From Candidatus Omnitrophica bacterium CG1_02_40_15 (lineage in GTDB: Bacteria; Omnitrophota; Gorgyraeia; Gorgyraeales; Gorgyraeaceae), in the NCBI GenBank assembly GCA_001871815.1, contig MNVP01000014.1:1-20027 (forward strand): a stretch of DNA of 20,027 nt. The letters are read 5' to 3'. How positions within the stretch are numbered: position 1 is the first letter of the stretch; every line of letters starts with the position of its first letter. Below, piece by piece: positions 7,168-14,274 of the stretch. A program made the position numbers and the translations under genes. A model generated the notes under the pieces. It was not told the origin of the DNA. It saw only the letters and a list, made by a program, of their open reading frames with translations, and made no database searches.

Positions 7168-7196
7168 TTGCATTTTATTCGTGAGTATTGTAAAAT
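7168..7196 (+). promoter_or_regulatory. Promoter candidate of glgC
   Basis: TTGCAT (7168-7173), 17-bp spacer, TAAAAT (7191-7196). The -35 box is weak and the -10 box matches 5 of 6. Use of this promoter gives a 5' leader of about 155 nt. Confidence 0.45.
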
Positions 7197-7205
7197 AAGC
7201 GAAAT

Positions 7206-7350
7206 CATAATTTATGGAGCGATAGCGAACATAAATTATGTGATTGAGCTTACCCTGCCCTTTTAGCAATTTTTCTCAGCTTGCTATTCAAAAGGGCGGG
7301 GTTTAATTCGCACAGAAAGTTACGTTCATTGCATTCCGTAACTTTCGTGC
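7206..7350 (+). repeat. Three consecutive hairpins in the glgC leader
   Basis: Hairpin 1 is CATAATTTATG / CATAAATTATG (7206-7240, 11 bp). Hairpin 2 is CCCTGCCCTTTTAGCAA paired with TTGCT and AAAAGGGCGGGG (7253-7301). Hairpin 3 is GCACAGAAAGTTACG / CGTAACTTTCGTGC (7310-7350, one bulge). The last ends 7 nt before the glgC ATG, and no Shine-Dalgarno sequence is visible. It could be a regulatory leader or three inserted palindromes. Confidence 0.7.
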
Positions 7351-7357
7351 TCATTAA

Positions 7358-8572
7358 ATGCGAAATGTGCTTACTTTTATAATGGCCGGGGGAAAGGGAG
7401 AGAGGCTTTATCCGCTCACTAAAGACAGGACAAAGCCTGCAGTACCTTTTGGAGGCATATACCGGATTATAGATTTTACGCTTTCAAACTGCATTAATTC
7501 AGGCCTCAGAAAAATCCATGTCCTTACCCAGTATAAATCTTATTCGCTTACAAGGCATATCTCAAGAGGATGGAATGTGTTAAATGAAGAATTGGGCGAA
7601 TATATAGACGCTATCCCTGCCCAGCAAAGGGTGGATGATCACTGGTATAAAGGCACAGCTGATTCGATTTACCAGAATATATACGCGATCGAGGATGAGA
7701 AACCTGAATATGTGCTGATCCTGGCCGGCGATCATGTATATAAAATGAATTACATGGAGATGCTGGAGTTTCATAAAGAAAAGAAAGCGGACCTTACTAT
7801 AAGCGTAATAGAGGTCCCAAAAGAAAAGGCAGGCGAATTCGGGGTATGCGAAGTTGATAAAAATTCAACGGTTAAAAACCTTATAGAGAAACCAAAAAAA
7901 CAGATTGAAAATATAAGCGGCGGAAAATTTATATATGCCTCAATGGGCATTTACATATTTAATACAGAGGTTCTGGAGAAAATCCTTGAAAAAGACGCTA
8001 AGGATGAGAAATCCACGCATGATTTTGCAAAGAATATTATTCCAATGATGATTTCCTCGGATAAGGTTTACGCATTTAATCTTAAAGATAAAGATATAAA
8101 TCAGCCTAAATACTGGAGGGATGCAGGGAGTATAGATGTGTATTTTGAAGCAAATATGGATTTAATTCAGGTTGTGCCGCCTTTGAACCTATATGATAAA
8201 GAATGGCCTTTCAGGACATATCAGGAGCAGTATGGGCCTGCAAAGACACTTTGGGCAGAAAAGAATAATAATAGAATAGGTATGGCCTTGAATTCAATTA
8301 TATCAAATGGCTGCATTATAAGCGGAGGTAAAGTAGAATCCAGCGTGCTTTCTCCTGATGTTCGGATAAATAGTTTTTCAGAGGTTAGCGATTCAATACT
8401 TATGGAGGGCGTGGATATAGGCAGATACGCTAAGGTTAAGAGAGCGATTATAGATAAGAATGTAAAGGTTCCGCAAAAGATGGAGATAGGATATGACCTG
8501 GAAAAAGACAGAAAAAGATTTACCGTGACCGAGTCTGGGATAGTGGTTATACCTAAGGATATGATATTATAA
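7358..8572 (+). CDS. glgC: Glucose-1-phosphate adenylyltransferase
   Basis: Makes ADP-glucose from glucose-1-phosphate and ATP, the committed step of bacterial glycogen synthesis in the cytoplasm. The 404-aa length is normal. The N-terminal nucleotidyltransferase motif AGGKGERLYPLT is followed by RTKPAVPFGG and YRIIDFTLSNC, then GTADSIYQN, ILAGDHVYKMNY and FGVCEVD; a left-handed beta-helix C-terminus follows (GCIISGGKVESSVLSP, IDKNVKVP). The start at 7358 gives MRNVLTFIMAGG, as expected for the family, and lies right after a strong hairpin without a clear ribosome-binding site. No other glycogen gene is nearby in the window. Confidence 0.96.
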   Translation: MRNVLTFIMAGGKGERLYPLTKDRTKPAVPFGGIYRIIDFTLSNCINSGLRKIHVLTQYKSYSLTRHISRGWNVLNEELGEYIDAIPAQQRVDDHWYKGTADSIYQNIYAIEDEKPEYVLILAGDHVYKMNYMEMLEFHKEKKADLTISVIEVPKEKAGEFGVCEVDKNSTVKNLIEKPKKQIENISGGKFIYASMGIYIFNTEVLEKILEKDAKDEKSTHDFAKNIIPMMISSDKVYAFNLKDKDINQPKYWRDAGSIDVYFEANMDLIQVVPPLNLYDKEWPFRTYQEQYGPAKTLWAEKNNNRIGMALNSIISNGCIISGGKVESSVLSPDVRINSFSEVSDSILMEGVDIGRYAKVKRAIIDKNVKVPQKMEIGYDLEKDRKRFTVTESGIVVIPKDMIL

Positions 8573-8626
8573 TTTAACTTTCAATGTTACTGAAAGGTGA
8601 AAAGTGAAAGGTGTAAAGCAGAAAAT

Positions 8627-9076
8627 ATGATAAGAAAAGCTACGATAGGCGATATAAAGGGTATACAGGAGCTTATAAATTTTTACGCGAAAGCGGACAA
8701 GATGCTGCCTAGATCATTAAATGAACTATATGAGAACATCAGGGATTTTTTTGTGTATGAAGAGGCTGGAAAGATTTTAGGATGCTGCGCTCTTCATATT
8801 GCGTGGGAGAATCTTGCTGAAATTAAATCACTTGCTGTAGATGAGCCTATGCAGAAAAAAGGCATAGGAAGCATGCTTGTAAAAGAAGCCTTGGGGGACG
8901 CTAAAAAACTAAAAGTAAAAAAGGTTTTTGCGCTTACCTATGCGCCTTTATTTTTTGAGAAATTTGGGTTTAAAAGAATAGAACATTCAGAATTACCGCA
9001 TAAGATTTGGTCAGAATGCATTAAGTGCGTAAAATTCCCTGATTGCGCGGAAAATGCGTTGGCGCTAGATATATAG
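8627..9076 (+). CDS. GNAT acetyltransferase, short ArgA-like (probable N-acetylglutamate synthase)
   Basis: A 149-aa single-domain GNAT protein. The acetyl-CoA-binding motif is MQKKGIGSMLVKEAL, preceded by LGCCALHIAWENLAEIKSLAVDE. Downstream is FALTYAPLFFEKFGF. The GCCALH...LAEI..LAV pattern and the PRSLNELYENIRDF start resemble the short, kinase-less ArgA enzymes (as in Mycobacterium), which make N-acetylglutamate for arginine synthesis. I chose ATG 8627 (MIRKATIGDIKGIQ). The frame runs back to a GTG at 8597, but that part lies in low-complexity sequence built from GTGAAAAG/GTGAAAGG repeats. The neighbourhood of leucine and aspartate-pathway genes fits an amino-acid biosynthesis role. Confidence 0.8.
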   Translation: MIRKATIGDIKGIQELINFYAKADKMLPRSLNELYENIRDFFVYEEAGKILGCCALHIAWENLAEIKSLAVDEPMQKKGIGSMLVKEALGDAKKLKVKKVFALTYAPLFFEKFGFKRIEHSELPHKIWSECIKCVKFPDCAENALALDI

Positions 9077-9161
9077 TTCTCGATCGGGCACTAGTATTTC
9101 GTCGAAATATCCACTCGAACAATATTGTGTTACTCTAATATTCTTCGAGCGAAGTCGAGAA
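9077..9161. repeat. Inverted-pair repeat between the acetyltransferase gene and leuC
   Basis: Forward unit 9077-9126 (TTCTCGATCGGGC ... CCACTCGAACAATATT) and a shortened reverse unit 9137-9161 (AATATTCTTCGAGCGAAG, then TCGAGAA). It begins one base after the preceding stop codon and ends 14 bp before the leuC ATG. A frame extending leuC back to 9125 is repeat-derived and not credible. Confidence 0.85.
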
Positions 9162-9175
9162 GAATATTGAAAAAT

Positions 9176-10438
9176 ATGGCATATACAATTACTGAAAAGA
9201 TATTACTGGCTCATACGGACAAGAAATCAATCGCGCCCGGAGAATTTATTTATGCAAAAGTAGACCTGGCGCTTGGGAATGATATCACCGCGCCTATTGC
9301 CATACAGGAGTTTGAAGCGGCAGGAGCTAAAAAGGTATTTGATAGGCGCAAGATTGCGCTTGTGCCTGACCACTTTACGCCTGCGAAAGATAAGAAAAGC
9401 GCAGAACAGGCAAAGATACTCAAGAATTTTTCTAAGAAGCACAAAATAGTTAATTATTTTGAAGTCGGCAGGATGGGTATAGAGCATGCGCTTTTACCTG
9501 AGATGGGGCTTGTAGGGCCTGGGGATTTAATTATAGGAGCGGATTCTCATACTTGCACATACGGCGCGTTAGGCGCGTTTTCAACAGGCATTGGTTCAAC
9601 TGATTTAGCGGCAGGTTTTATAACCGGATACGTGTGGCTTAAAGTCCCTGAAACTATAAAGTTTGTATATAGCGGAAAATTAAAAACATGGGTTGGAGGG
9701 AAAGATTTGATTTTGCACACCATTGGAGATATTGGGGTTGACGGCGCTTTATACATGGCAATGGAATTCCAGGGCGAAGCCATAAAAGCGCTTCCTATGG
9801 ATGATAGATTCGCGATGTGCAATATGGCAATCGAAGCTGGCGGAAAATCAGGTATTATTGAACCAGATGAGGTTACGAAAAAATATATTAGAAGCGAAGG
9901 GAGAAATGTAAAGGGCGTATTTTATAAAAGTGATGTTGGCGCGAAATACCATAAGGTTATAGAGTATGATGTGAATAAAATTGAGCCGCAGGTTTCTGCC
10001 CCGCATTTACCAAGTAACTCAGGGCCTGTGAGTAAATTTAAAAAGATAAATATTGACCAATCAGTCATTGGTTCGTGCACAAACGGGAGGATTTCTGATC
10101 TTAGGATAGCGGCTAAAATTTTAAAAGGCAAGAAAGTGAATTCAAGAGTTAGGTTAATAGTTATTCCTGCGACTCAGAAGATTTATTCCCAGGCAATTAA
10201 AGAGGGATTGGCTGATATATTTTTAAATGCAGGCGGAGTTTTTTCAACGCCTAGCTGTGGGCCGTGCCTTGGCGGCCATCTGGGGATACTTGCAAGCGGA
10301 GAAAAAGCTATTAGTACTACGAACAGGAATTTCAGGGGCAGGATGGGCCATCCTGACAGCGAGGTGTATTTGTCGAATCCAGCAGTAGCTGCGGCGAGCG
10401 CAATAAAAGGAAGGATTGCGCATCCGGGAGAAATTTAG
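9176..10438 (+). CDS. leuC: 3-isopropylmalate dehydratase large subunit
   Basis: Aconitase-family Fe-S enzyme that, with LeuD, isomerises 2- to 3-isopropylmalate in leucine synthesis. From ATG 9176 (MAYTITEKILLAHTDKK) it has 420 aa, typical of the shorter archaeal-type large subunit. The iron-sulfur cysteines are visible: C301 in IGSCTNGR, and C361 and C364 in PSCGPCLGG. Other conserved stretches are DHFTPAKD, VGPGDLIIGADSHTCTYGALGAFSTGIGSTDLA split across residues about 105-142, and NRNFRGRMGH. The small-subunit gene follows after an inverted-pair repeat. Confidence 0.95.
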   Translation: MAYTITEKILLAHTDKKSIAPGEFIYAKVDLALGNDITAPIAIQEFEAAGAKKVFDRRKIALVPDHFTPAKDKKSAEQAKILKNFSKKHKIVNYFEVGRMGIEHALLPEMGLVGPGDLIIGADSHTCTYGALGAFSTGIGSTDLAAGFITGYVWLKVPETIKFVYSGKLKTWVGGKDLILHTIGDIGVDGALYMAMEFQGEAIKALPMDDRFAMCNMAIEAGGKSGIIEPDEVTKKYIRSEGRNVKGVFYKSDVGAKYHKVIEYDVNKIEPQVSAPHLPSNSGPVSKFKKINIDQSVIGSCTNGRISDLRIAAKILKGKKVNSRVRLIVIPATQKIYSQAIKEGLADIFLNAGGVFSTPSCGPCLGGHLGILASGEKAISTTNRNFRGRMGHPDSEVYLSNPAVAAASAIKGRIAHPGEI

Positions 10439-10445
10439 ATATTGC

Positions 10446-10535
10446 TTCTCGACTCGGCGCTTTCGGCGCCTCGCTCGAAGAATATAATATTGTTCGAGCG
10501 GACATTGCGGCTAATCGTGTAAGTCCAGTCGAGAA
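10446..10535. repeat. Inverted-pair repeat between leuC and leuD
   Basis: Forward unit 10446-10484 (TTCTCGACTCGGCG, with an inner GGCGC-TTTC-GGCGCC-like hairpin, then TCGCTCGAAGAATA) and reverse unit 10486-10535 (AATATTGTTCGAGCGG ... CCAGTCGAGAA). The leuD ribosome-binding site GAAGGA (10537-10542) begins one base after the element. Confidence 0.85.
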
Positions 10536-10547
10536 CGAAGGAAAATC

Positions 10548-11078
10548 ATGCGGTTTAAAGGCAAGGTTTGGAAATTCAAGGATAATGTTAATACAGATGA
10601 GATAATTCCTGCCAGGTACCTGAATACCACTGATCCAAAGGAATTAGGAGATCATTGCATGGAGGATATCGATCCCAAGTTTTCAAAAAAGATTTCCAGG
10701 GGTGATATAATAGTCGCGGGCAGGAATTTCGGATGTGGTTCTTCCAGGGAACACGCGCAGATTTCAATAAAAGGCGCAGGCATTTCGTGCGTAATCGCGG
10801 AAAGTTTTGCCAGGATATTTTTAAGAAACGCGATAAACATGGGCCTCGCTATACTGGAGATTAAAGACATAAGCGGGATAAAGGAAGGCGATTATTTAGA
10901 GGTGGATTTAAGCGCAGGCTCTATTTTGAACCTGACAGAACATAAGGGGTACAAGGCGAAGCCGCTCCCAAAGTTTATACAGGAAATAATCCGTTCAGGC
11001 GGGCTTTTAAAATGGGTAAATAAGCGCGGAACTACGCGGAAGAAAAAGCAATCGCGGAACCTACGCGGAATAATTTGA
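10548..11078 (+). CDS. leuD: 3-isopropylmalate dehydratase small subunit
   Basis: Swivel-domain partner of LeuC. Diagnostic sequences are DNVNTDEIIPARYLNTTDP near the N-terminus, GRNFGCGSSREHAQ (substrate loop) and SFARIFLRNAINMGL. At 176 aa it is slightly longer than the usual 160-170 aa of this type. The last ~16 residues after KWVNKR (GTTRKKKQSRNLRGII) are basic, have no family counterpart that I recall, and are encoded by a repeat with CTACGCGGAA motifs (11025-11070). GAAGGA at 10537-10542 supports the start. Confidence 0.94.
   Translation: MRFKGKVWKFKDNVNTDEIIPARYLNTTDPKELGDHCMEDIDPKFSKKISRGDIIVAGRNFGCGSSREHAQISIKGAGISCVIAESFARIFLRNAINMGLAILEIKDISGIKEGDYLEVDLSAGSILNLTEHKGYKAKPLPKFIQEIIRSGGLLKWVNKRGTTRKKKQSRNLRGII
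11025..11070. repeat. Two CGCGGAAC(C)TACGCGGAA copies forming the leuD tail
   Basis: CGCGGAACTACGCGGAA (from 11025) and CGCGGAACCTACGCGGAA (from 11053) are separated by AGAAAAAGCAAT. The shared ACCTACGCGG core recurs at 6391-6400 and 7142-7151. The repeat replaces the natural end of LeuD and supplies about 15 extra codons. Confidence 0.7.
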
Positions 11079-11106
11079 GTCAAATTATCAAGAAAGGACG
11101 AGAGGT

Positions 11107-12156
11107 ATGTATAGAATAGCAGTGATAGGCGGAGATGGAACAGGGCCGGAGGTCGTCAAGGAAGGGTTAAAGGTCTTGGCTGCTGTAAGTCAAAAGGCAG
11201 GTTTTAAATATGAAACAGTGGAATATGATTTAGGCGGAGCCAGATATCTGAAGACAAAAGAGCTTGTGCCTGAATCTGTTCTAAAGGAATTGGAAAAGAT
11301 GGACGCGATATTTCTTGGCGCGATAGGCCATCCAGATGTCAAGCCAGGAATACTTGAGCAAGGCATTCTTTTAAAACTCAGATTTTCCCTGGATCAATAT
11401 ATTAATTTAAGGCCTGTGAAACTTTATAATGCTGATTTTTGCCCCCTGAAAGATAAAAAACCAGAAGATATTGATTTTGTAGTGGTAAGAGAAAATTCAG
11501 AAGGCCTTTATAAAGGGCTTGGCGAATTCCAGAAAAAAGGCACTAAAGACGAAATTGCGATTCAGATTTCTCATAACACAAAAAAAGGCGTTGAACGCTG
11601 CATCAGATACGCATTTGAATATACAAAAAAGAGGAATAAGGATAAAAAATTAACGCTTTGCGGAAAGACAAATGTCCTTACATTCGCATGGGACTTATGG
11701 CAAAGGACATTTAATGAAGTAGCTAAAGAATATAAAGATATAACTACTAATTACGCTCATGTGGATGCTACTACAATGTGGTTCGTAAAGAATCCGGAGT
11801 GGTTTGATGTGATAGTGACAGACAATATATTTGGGGATATTATCACTGACCTGGGCGCAATGATACAGGGCGGCATGGGTATAGCAGCTGGCGGCAATAT
11901 AAACCCGGAAGGCGTTTCCATGTTTGAACCCATAGGAGGTTCAGCGCCTAAATATACAGGTAAAAATGTTATCAATCCTCTTGCTGCAATATGTGCAGTG
12001 GCTATGATGCTTGAAAATTTAGGAGAAGAAAAAGCAGCAAAGCAGATAGAGGATGCGGTTATAAAAATAGTTAAGACAAAATTAAAATCACTGGCAGCTG
12101 GAAAAATGGGATATTCGACAACAGAGGTTGGCGACTTAGTGGTGAAAAATTTATAA
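11107..12156 (+). CDS. leuB: 3-isopropylmalate dehydrogenase
   Basis: NAD-dependent beta-decarboxylating dehydrogenase completing the leucine steps begun by LeuCD. The 349-aa protein has GGDGTGPEVV at the N-terminus, the substrate arginines in LLKLRFSLDQYINLRP, R and Y in VVRENSEGLY, K in GKTNVL and the metal-binding aspartates in VTDNIFGDIITDL. FEPIGGSAPKYTGK is the coenzyme loop region. RENSEGLY resembles the isocitrate/homoisocitrate and tartrate dehydrogenase branches, so specificity rests largely on the adjacent leuCD. AGAGG just before ATG 11107 serves as ribosome-binding site. The gene follows leuD by 28 bp. Confidence 0.9.
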   Translation: MYRIAVIGGDGTGPEVVKEGLKVLAAVSQKAGFKYETVEYDLGGARYLKTKELVPESVLKELEKMDAIFLGAIGHPDVKPGILEQGILLKLRFSLDQYINLRPVKLYNADFCPLKDKKPEDIDFVVVRENSEGLYKGLGEFQKKGTKDEIAIQISHNTKKGVERCIRYAFEYTKKRNKDKKLTLCGKTNVLTFAWDLWQRTFNEVAKEYKDITTNYAHVDATTMWFVKNPEWFDVIVTDNIFGDIITDLGAMIQGGMGIAAGGNINPEGVSMFEPIGGSAPKYTGKNVINPLAAICAVAMMLENLGEEKAAKQIEDAVIKIVKTKLKSLAAGKMGYSTTEVGDLVVKNL

Positions 12157-12159
12157 TGG

Positions 12160-12276
12160 TTCTCGACTGGGCTTACATGTATAGTCAAATAGTTCGCTCG
12201 AACAATATGTCCTGAGCTTGTCGAGGGATATTATTCGAGCGGTCACGAGAGTAAAAATATTAAACAGAGTCGAGAA
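12160..12276. repeat. Inverted-pair repeat between leuB and asd
   Basis: Forward unit 12160-12208 (TTCTCGACTGGGCTTA ... TTCGCTCGAACAATAT), a spacer with TCCTGAGCTTGTCGAGGGA related to the palindrome nested at 1008-1068, and reverse unit 12226-12276 (ATATTATTCGAGCGG ... AGAGTCGAGAA). It begins 3 bp after the leuB stop codon; the asd GAGGAG ribosome-binding site lies at 12288-12293. Confidence 0.85.
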
Positions 12277-12297
12277 TATATATAATAGAGGAGCAAT

Positions 12298-13374
12298 ATG
12301 TCAAAGAAATATAATATCGCTGTTATAGGGGTAGGCGCGGTTGGGATAGAAATGTTGAGAGTGCTAAAACAGAGAAATTTTCCTGTTGCTAAATTAAGTG
12401 TTTTAGCCCGTTCAGCAAGGGATATAAATGTAGATGGCGTCACGTATACAGTGCAGGCTATTTCTAACGAAGCGTTTGAAAGGATAGATATCGCTTTGTT
12501 TGCTGGGACTGAAGGCGAAAAAGGCGCAGCCACTACTTATGCAAGCGAAGCAGTGAAAAAAGGCGCTATTGTAATTGATAATGGCGCTGATTTCAGGATG
12601 GACCCGAAGGTGCCCCTTGTTGTTCCAGAGGTTAATGCAAAAGATGTTAACCCCGTTAGAAATTGGTTTTTCAGCGATTCACGCGATATTTCTAATGGGG
12701 TAAAAAAACATAAAGGCATAATAGCAAATCCTAACTGTTCTACTATACAGATGGTTGTGGCTTTATGGCCTATTTATAAAAAAGTAGGCCTGAAAAGAGT
12801 GATCGTGACTACCTTTCAAGCTTCATCTGGTGCAGGTAAATTAGCTGTTGAGCAATTAAAAGAAGAAAATTCAAAGATTGCCCAAGGCGGGTATGTCAAC
12901 ATACAGGCGGATGTGGAAAATAAAGCCATGCCTCAGCAGTTGGCGTATAATGTGTTTCCTCATATAGGAGGATTTAGCGATTCTGGCTATACAAGCGAAG
13001 AGTGGAAATTAGTCAAAGAAACTCATAAGATTATGCATAATGACAAAATAAATATCTCAGCGACTACTGTCAGGGTGCCAGTCAGGACAGGGCATTCTGA
13101 GGCTATCTATATTGAGACAGATAAGGTCGTTTCTCCGGAAGAAGTTAAAGAGATTCTTTCCAAGTCCAGCGGAATAATTATAGTTGATGATCCGAAGAAT
13201 AACTTATATCCTATGCCGAAAGATGCGGAAGGTAAAGATGAGGTCTTTGTAGGACGCGTAAGAAAAGACCCATTTGTCAAAAATGGGATGTGGCTTTGGG
13301 TAGTATCTGATAATCTGCGCAAAGGCGCTGCTACAAACGCTGTCGAGATCGCAGAATGCGTAATATTAAATTAA
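12298..13374 (+). CDS. asd: Aspartate-semialdehyde dehydrogenase with 18-residue repeat insert
   Basis: Reduces aspartyl phosphate to aspartate semialdehyde for lysine, threonine, methionine and diaminopimelate synthesis. The 358-aa protein has the NADP-binding start IAVIGVGAVG, the catalytic Cys147 in NPNCSTIQM and the catalytic His266 in VRTGHSEAIY. FQASSGAGK is also conserved. Residues 118-135 (NPVRNWFFSDSRDISNGV) are foreign: they are encoded by a palindrome (12650-12701) and interrupt the normal VNAKDV-KKHKGIIANPNC stretch, lengthening the protein in frame just before the catalytic cysteine segment. A GAGGAG ribosome-binding site lies 4 bp before the ATG. The end overlaps truA by 19 bp. 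Confidence 0.94.
   Translation: MSKKYNIAVIGVGAVGIEMLRVLKQRNFPVAKLSVLARSARDINVDGVTYTVQAISNEAFERIDIALFAGTEGEKGAATTYASEAVKKGAIVIDNGADFRMDPKVPLVVPEVNAKDVNPVRNWFFSDSRDISNGVKKHKGIIANPNCSTIQMVVALWPIYKKVGLKRVIVTTFQASSGAGKLAVEQLKEENSKIAQGGYVNIQADVENKAMPQQLAYNVFPHIGGFSDSGYTSEEWKLVKETHKIMHNDKINISATTVRVPVRTGHSEAIYIETDKVVSPEEVKEILSKSSGIIIVDDPKNNLYPMPKDAEGKDEVFVGRVRKDPFVKNGMWLWVVSDNLRKGAATNAVEIAECVILN
12650..12701. repeat. Palindromic insert inside asd
   Basis: ACCCCGTTAGAAAT (12650-12663) and ATTTCTAATGGGGT (12688-12701) pair at 13 of 14 positions around a 24-nt loop. The insert is read as 18 residues, a multiple of three, so the frame is kept. It is unrelated in sequence to the 23-nt palindrome in the OppD-like gene and truA. 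Confidence 0.88.
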
Positions 13375-14165
13375 CAATTGAATACGACGGCACGGGTTTT
13401 AATGGCTGGCAGACACAAAGGCGGCTGATGCCGCCGTTCAAGGTTCAAGGTTCAACCCCATACCACAAGGGTACGGGGCATGGGTTCAAGGTTAAAAGAT
13501 TAAAAACCGTGCAGGGAGAAATTGAAGAAGCAGCTAAAAAACTTTTTGGCAAGAGGATCTCTCTTATAGGCGCTTCCAGGACTGATTCAGGCGTTCACGC
13601 AAAGGCCCAGGCTGCAAATTTTAGAATAGATTCAAAACTCCCGCTTAATAATATCAGAAATGGTTTGAATAGTTTTTTGCCGCGCTCTATCTCGATAATT
13701 TCCGCAGAAGAAACAGCTTTAAAATTTCATTCCAGGATTGATTCCGAAGGGAAATTATATAAATATACCATTGTTAGCAGGCAATCTCGATCGCCTTTAT
13801 CTTCGAGATACGCCGCATTTGTGCCATATGACATGAATATAGCTGCTATGAAAAAGGCATCTAAATATCTTATCGGAAGAAAAGATTTTAAGTCTTTTCA
13901 GGCAAGCGATAAAAAAGAAAAATGCTCAATAAGGACAGTTAAAAAAATAGAGATAATTTCCAATTTGCCAATAATAAATATTTACATTCAGGCAGACGGA
14001 TTTTTGTATAATATGGCCAGGAACATTGCAGGCACTCTGATCGAAGTAGGAAGAGGCAGGTTTAAACCTGAAAAAGTAAAAGAGATACTTGCGAAACAAT
14101 ACAGGCCTTTGGCTGGCCAGACTGCTCCGGCAAAGGGGCTGTGCCTGGAAAAGGTTTTTTATTAA
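13356..14165 (+). CDS. truA: tRNA pseudouridine(38-40) synthase with repeat-derived insert
   Basis: Converts U38-U40 of the tRNA anticodon arm to pseudouridine. The 269-aa protein begins IKLTIEYDGTGFNGWQTQ. The catalytic Asp77 is in GASRTDSGVHAKAQAANF, and the conserved DGFLYNMARNIAGTLIEVG is near the C-terminus. Between GWQTQ and TVQGEIEEA, where the family normally has only a few residues, there are about 26 more (from about residue 22 to 50). They are encoded by a GGCGGC/GCCGCC hairpin, GGTTCAA repeats and the 23-nt palindrome. The gene overlaps asd by 19 bp and is probably translated by coupling. Confidence 0.93.
   Translation: MRNIKLTIEYDGTGFNGWQTQRRLMPPFKVQGSTPYHKGTGHGFKVKRLKTVQGEIEEAAKKLFGKRISLIGASRTDSGVHAKAQAANFRIDSKLPLNNIRNGLNSFLPRSISIISAEETALKFHSRIDSEGKLYKYTIVSRQSRSPLSSRYAAFVPYDMNIAAMKKASKYLIGRKDFKSFQASDKKEKCSIRTVKKIEIISNLPIINIYIQADGFLYNMARNIAGTLIEVGRGRFKPEKVKEILAKQYRPLAGQTAPAKGLCLEKVFY
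13420..13500. repeat. Composite repeat insert inside truA, with 23-nt palindrome copy 2
   Basis: GGCGGC-TGAT-GCCGCC (13420-13435), then three GTTCAAG-type repeats, then CCCCATACC-ACAAG-GGTACGGGG (13456-13478, one stem mismatch), then GGGTTCAAGGTTAAAAG. The palindrome is read as PYHKGTG here, one reading frame away from its use in the OppD-like gene. Confidence 0.87.
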
Positions 14166-14185
14166 ATTTAGGATAAATCTTTGTT

Positions 14186-14266
14186 ATTGCGAGCGAATGA
14201 AATGAGCGAAGCAATCTATAAAGATTGCTTCGGCCGCCACAGAAACAATGGCGGCCTCGCAATGAC
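14186..14266. repeat. Multi-hairpin ATTGCGAG repeat
   Basis: Outer ends ATTGCGAG (14186-14193) and CTCGCAAT (14256-14263). Inside are GAAGCAATCT-ATAA-AGATTGCTTC (14208-14231) and GGCCGCCA / TGGCGGCC (14232-14256), giving a three-way foldable element. A partial relative lies at 5994-6028. It fills the gap between truA and the DUF3786 gene, ending 8 bp before that ATG. Confidence 0.85.
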
Positions 14267-14274
14267 ACAACAAT

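Noticed and set aside
9125..9175. Longer LeuC start upstream of 9176
   Set aside because: The extra 17 residues are encoded by the inverted-pair repeat and do not match the LeuC family start.
11107..12156. Isocitrate or tartrate dehydrogenase instead of LeuB
   Set aside because: The RENSEGLY motif raises the possibility, but LRFSLDQYINLRP and direct adjacency to leuC and leuD favour 3-isopropylmalate dehydrogenase. It remains the main alternative.
13436..13500. tRNA-like GGTTCAA stretch in truA
   Set aside because: The motif is repeated in tandem and no acceptor or anticodon stem can be formed around it. It is part of an in-frame repeat insert.
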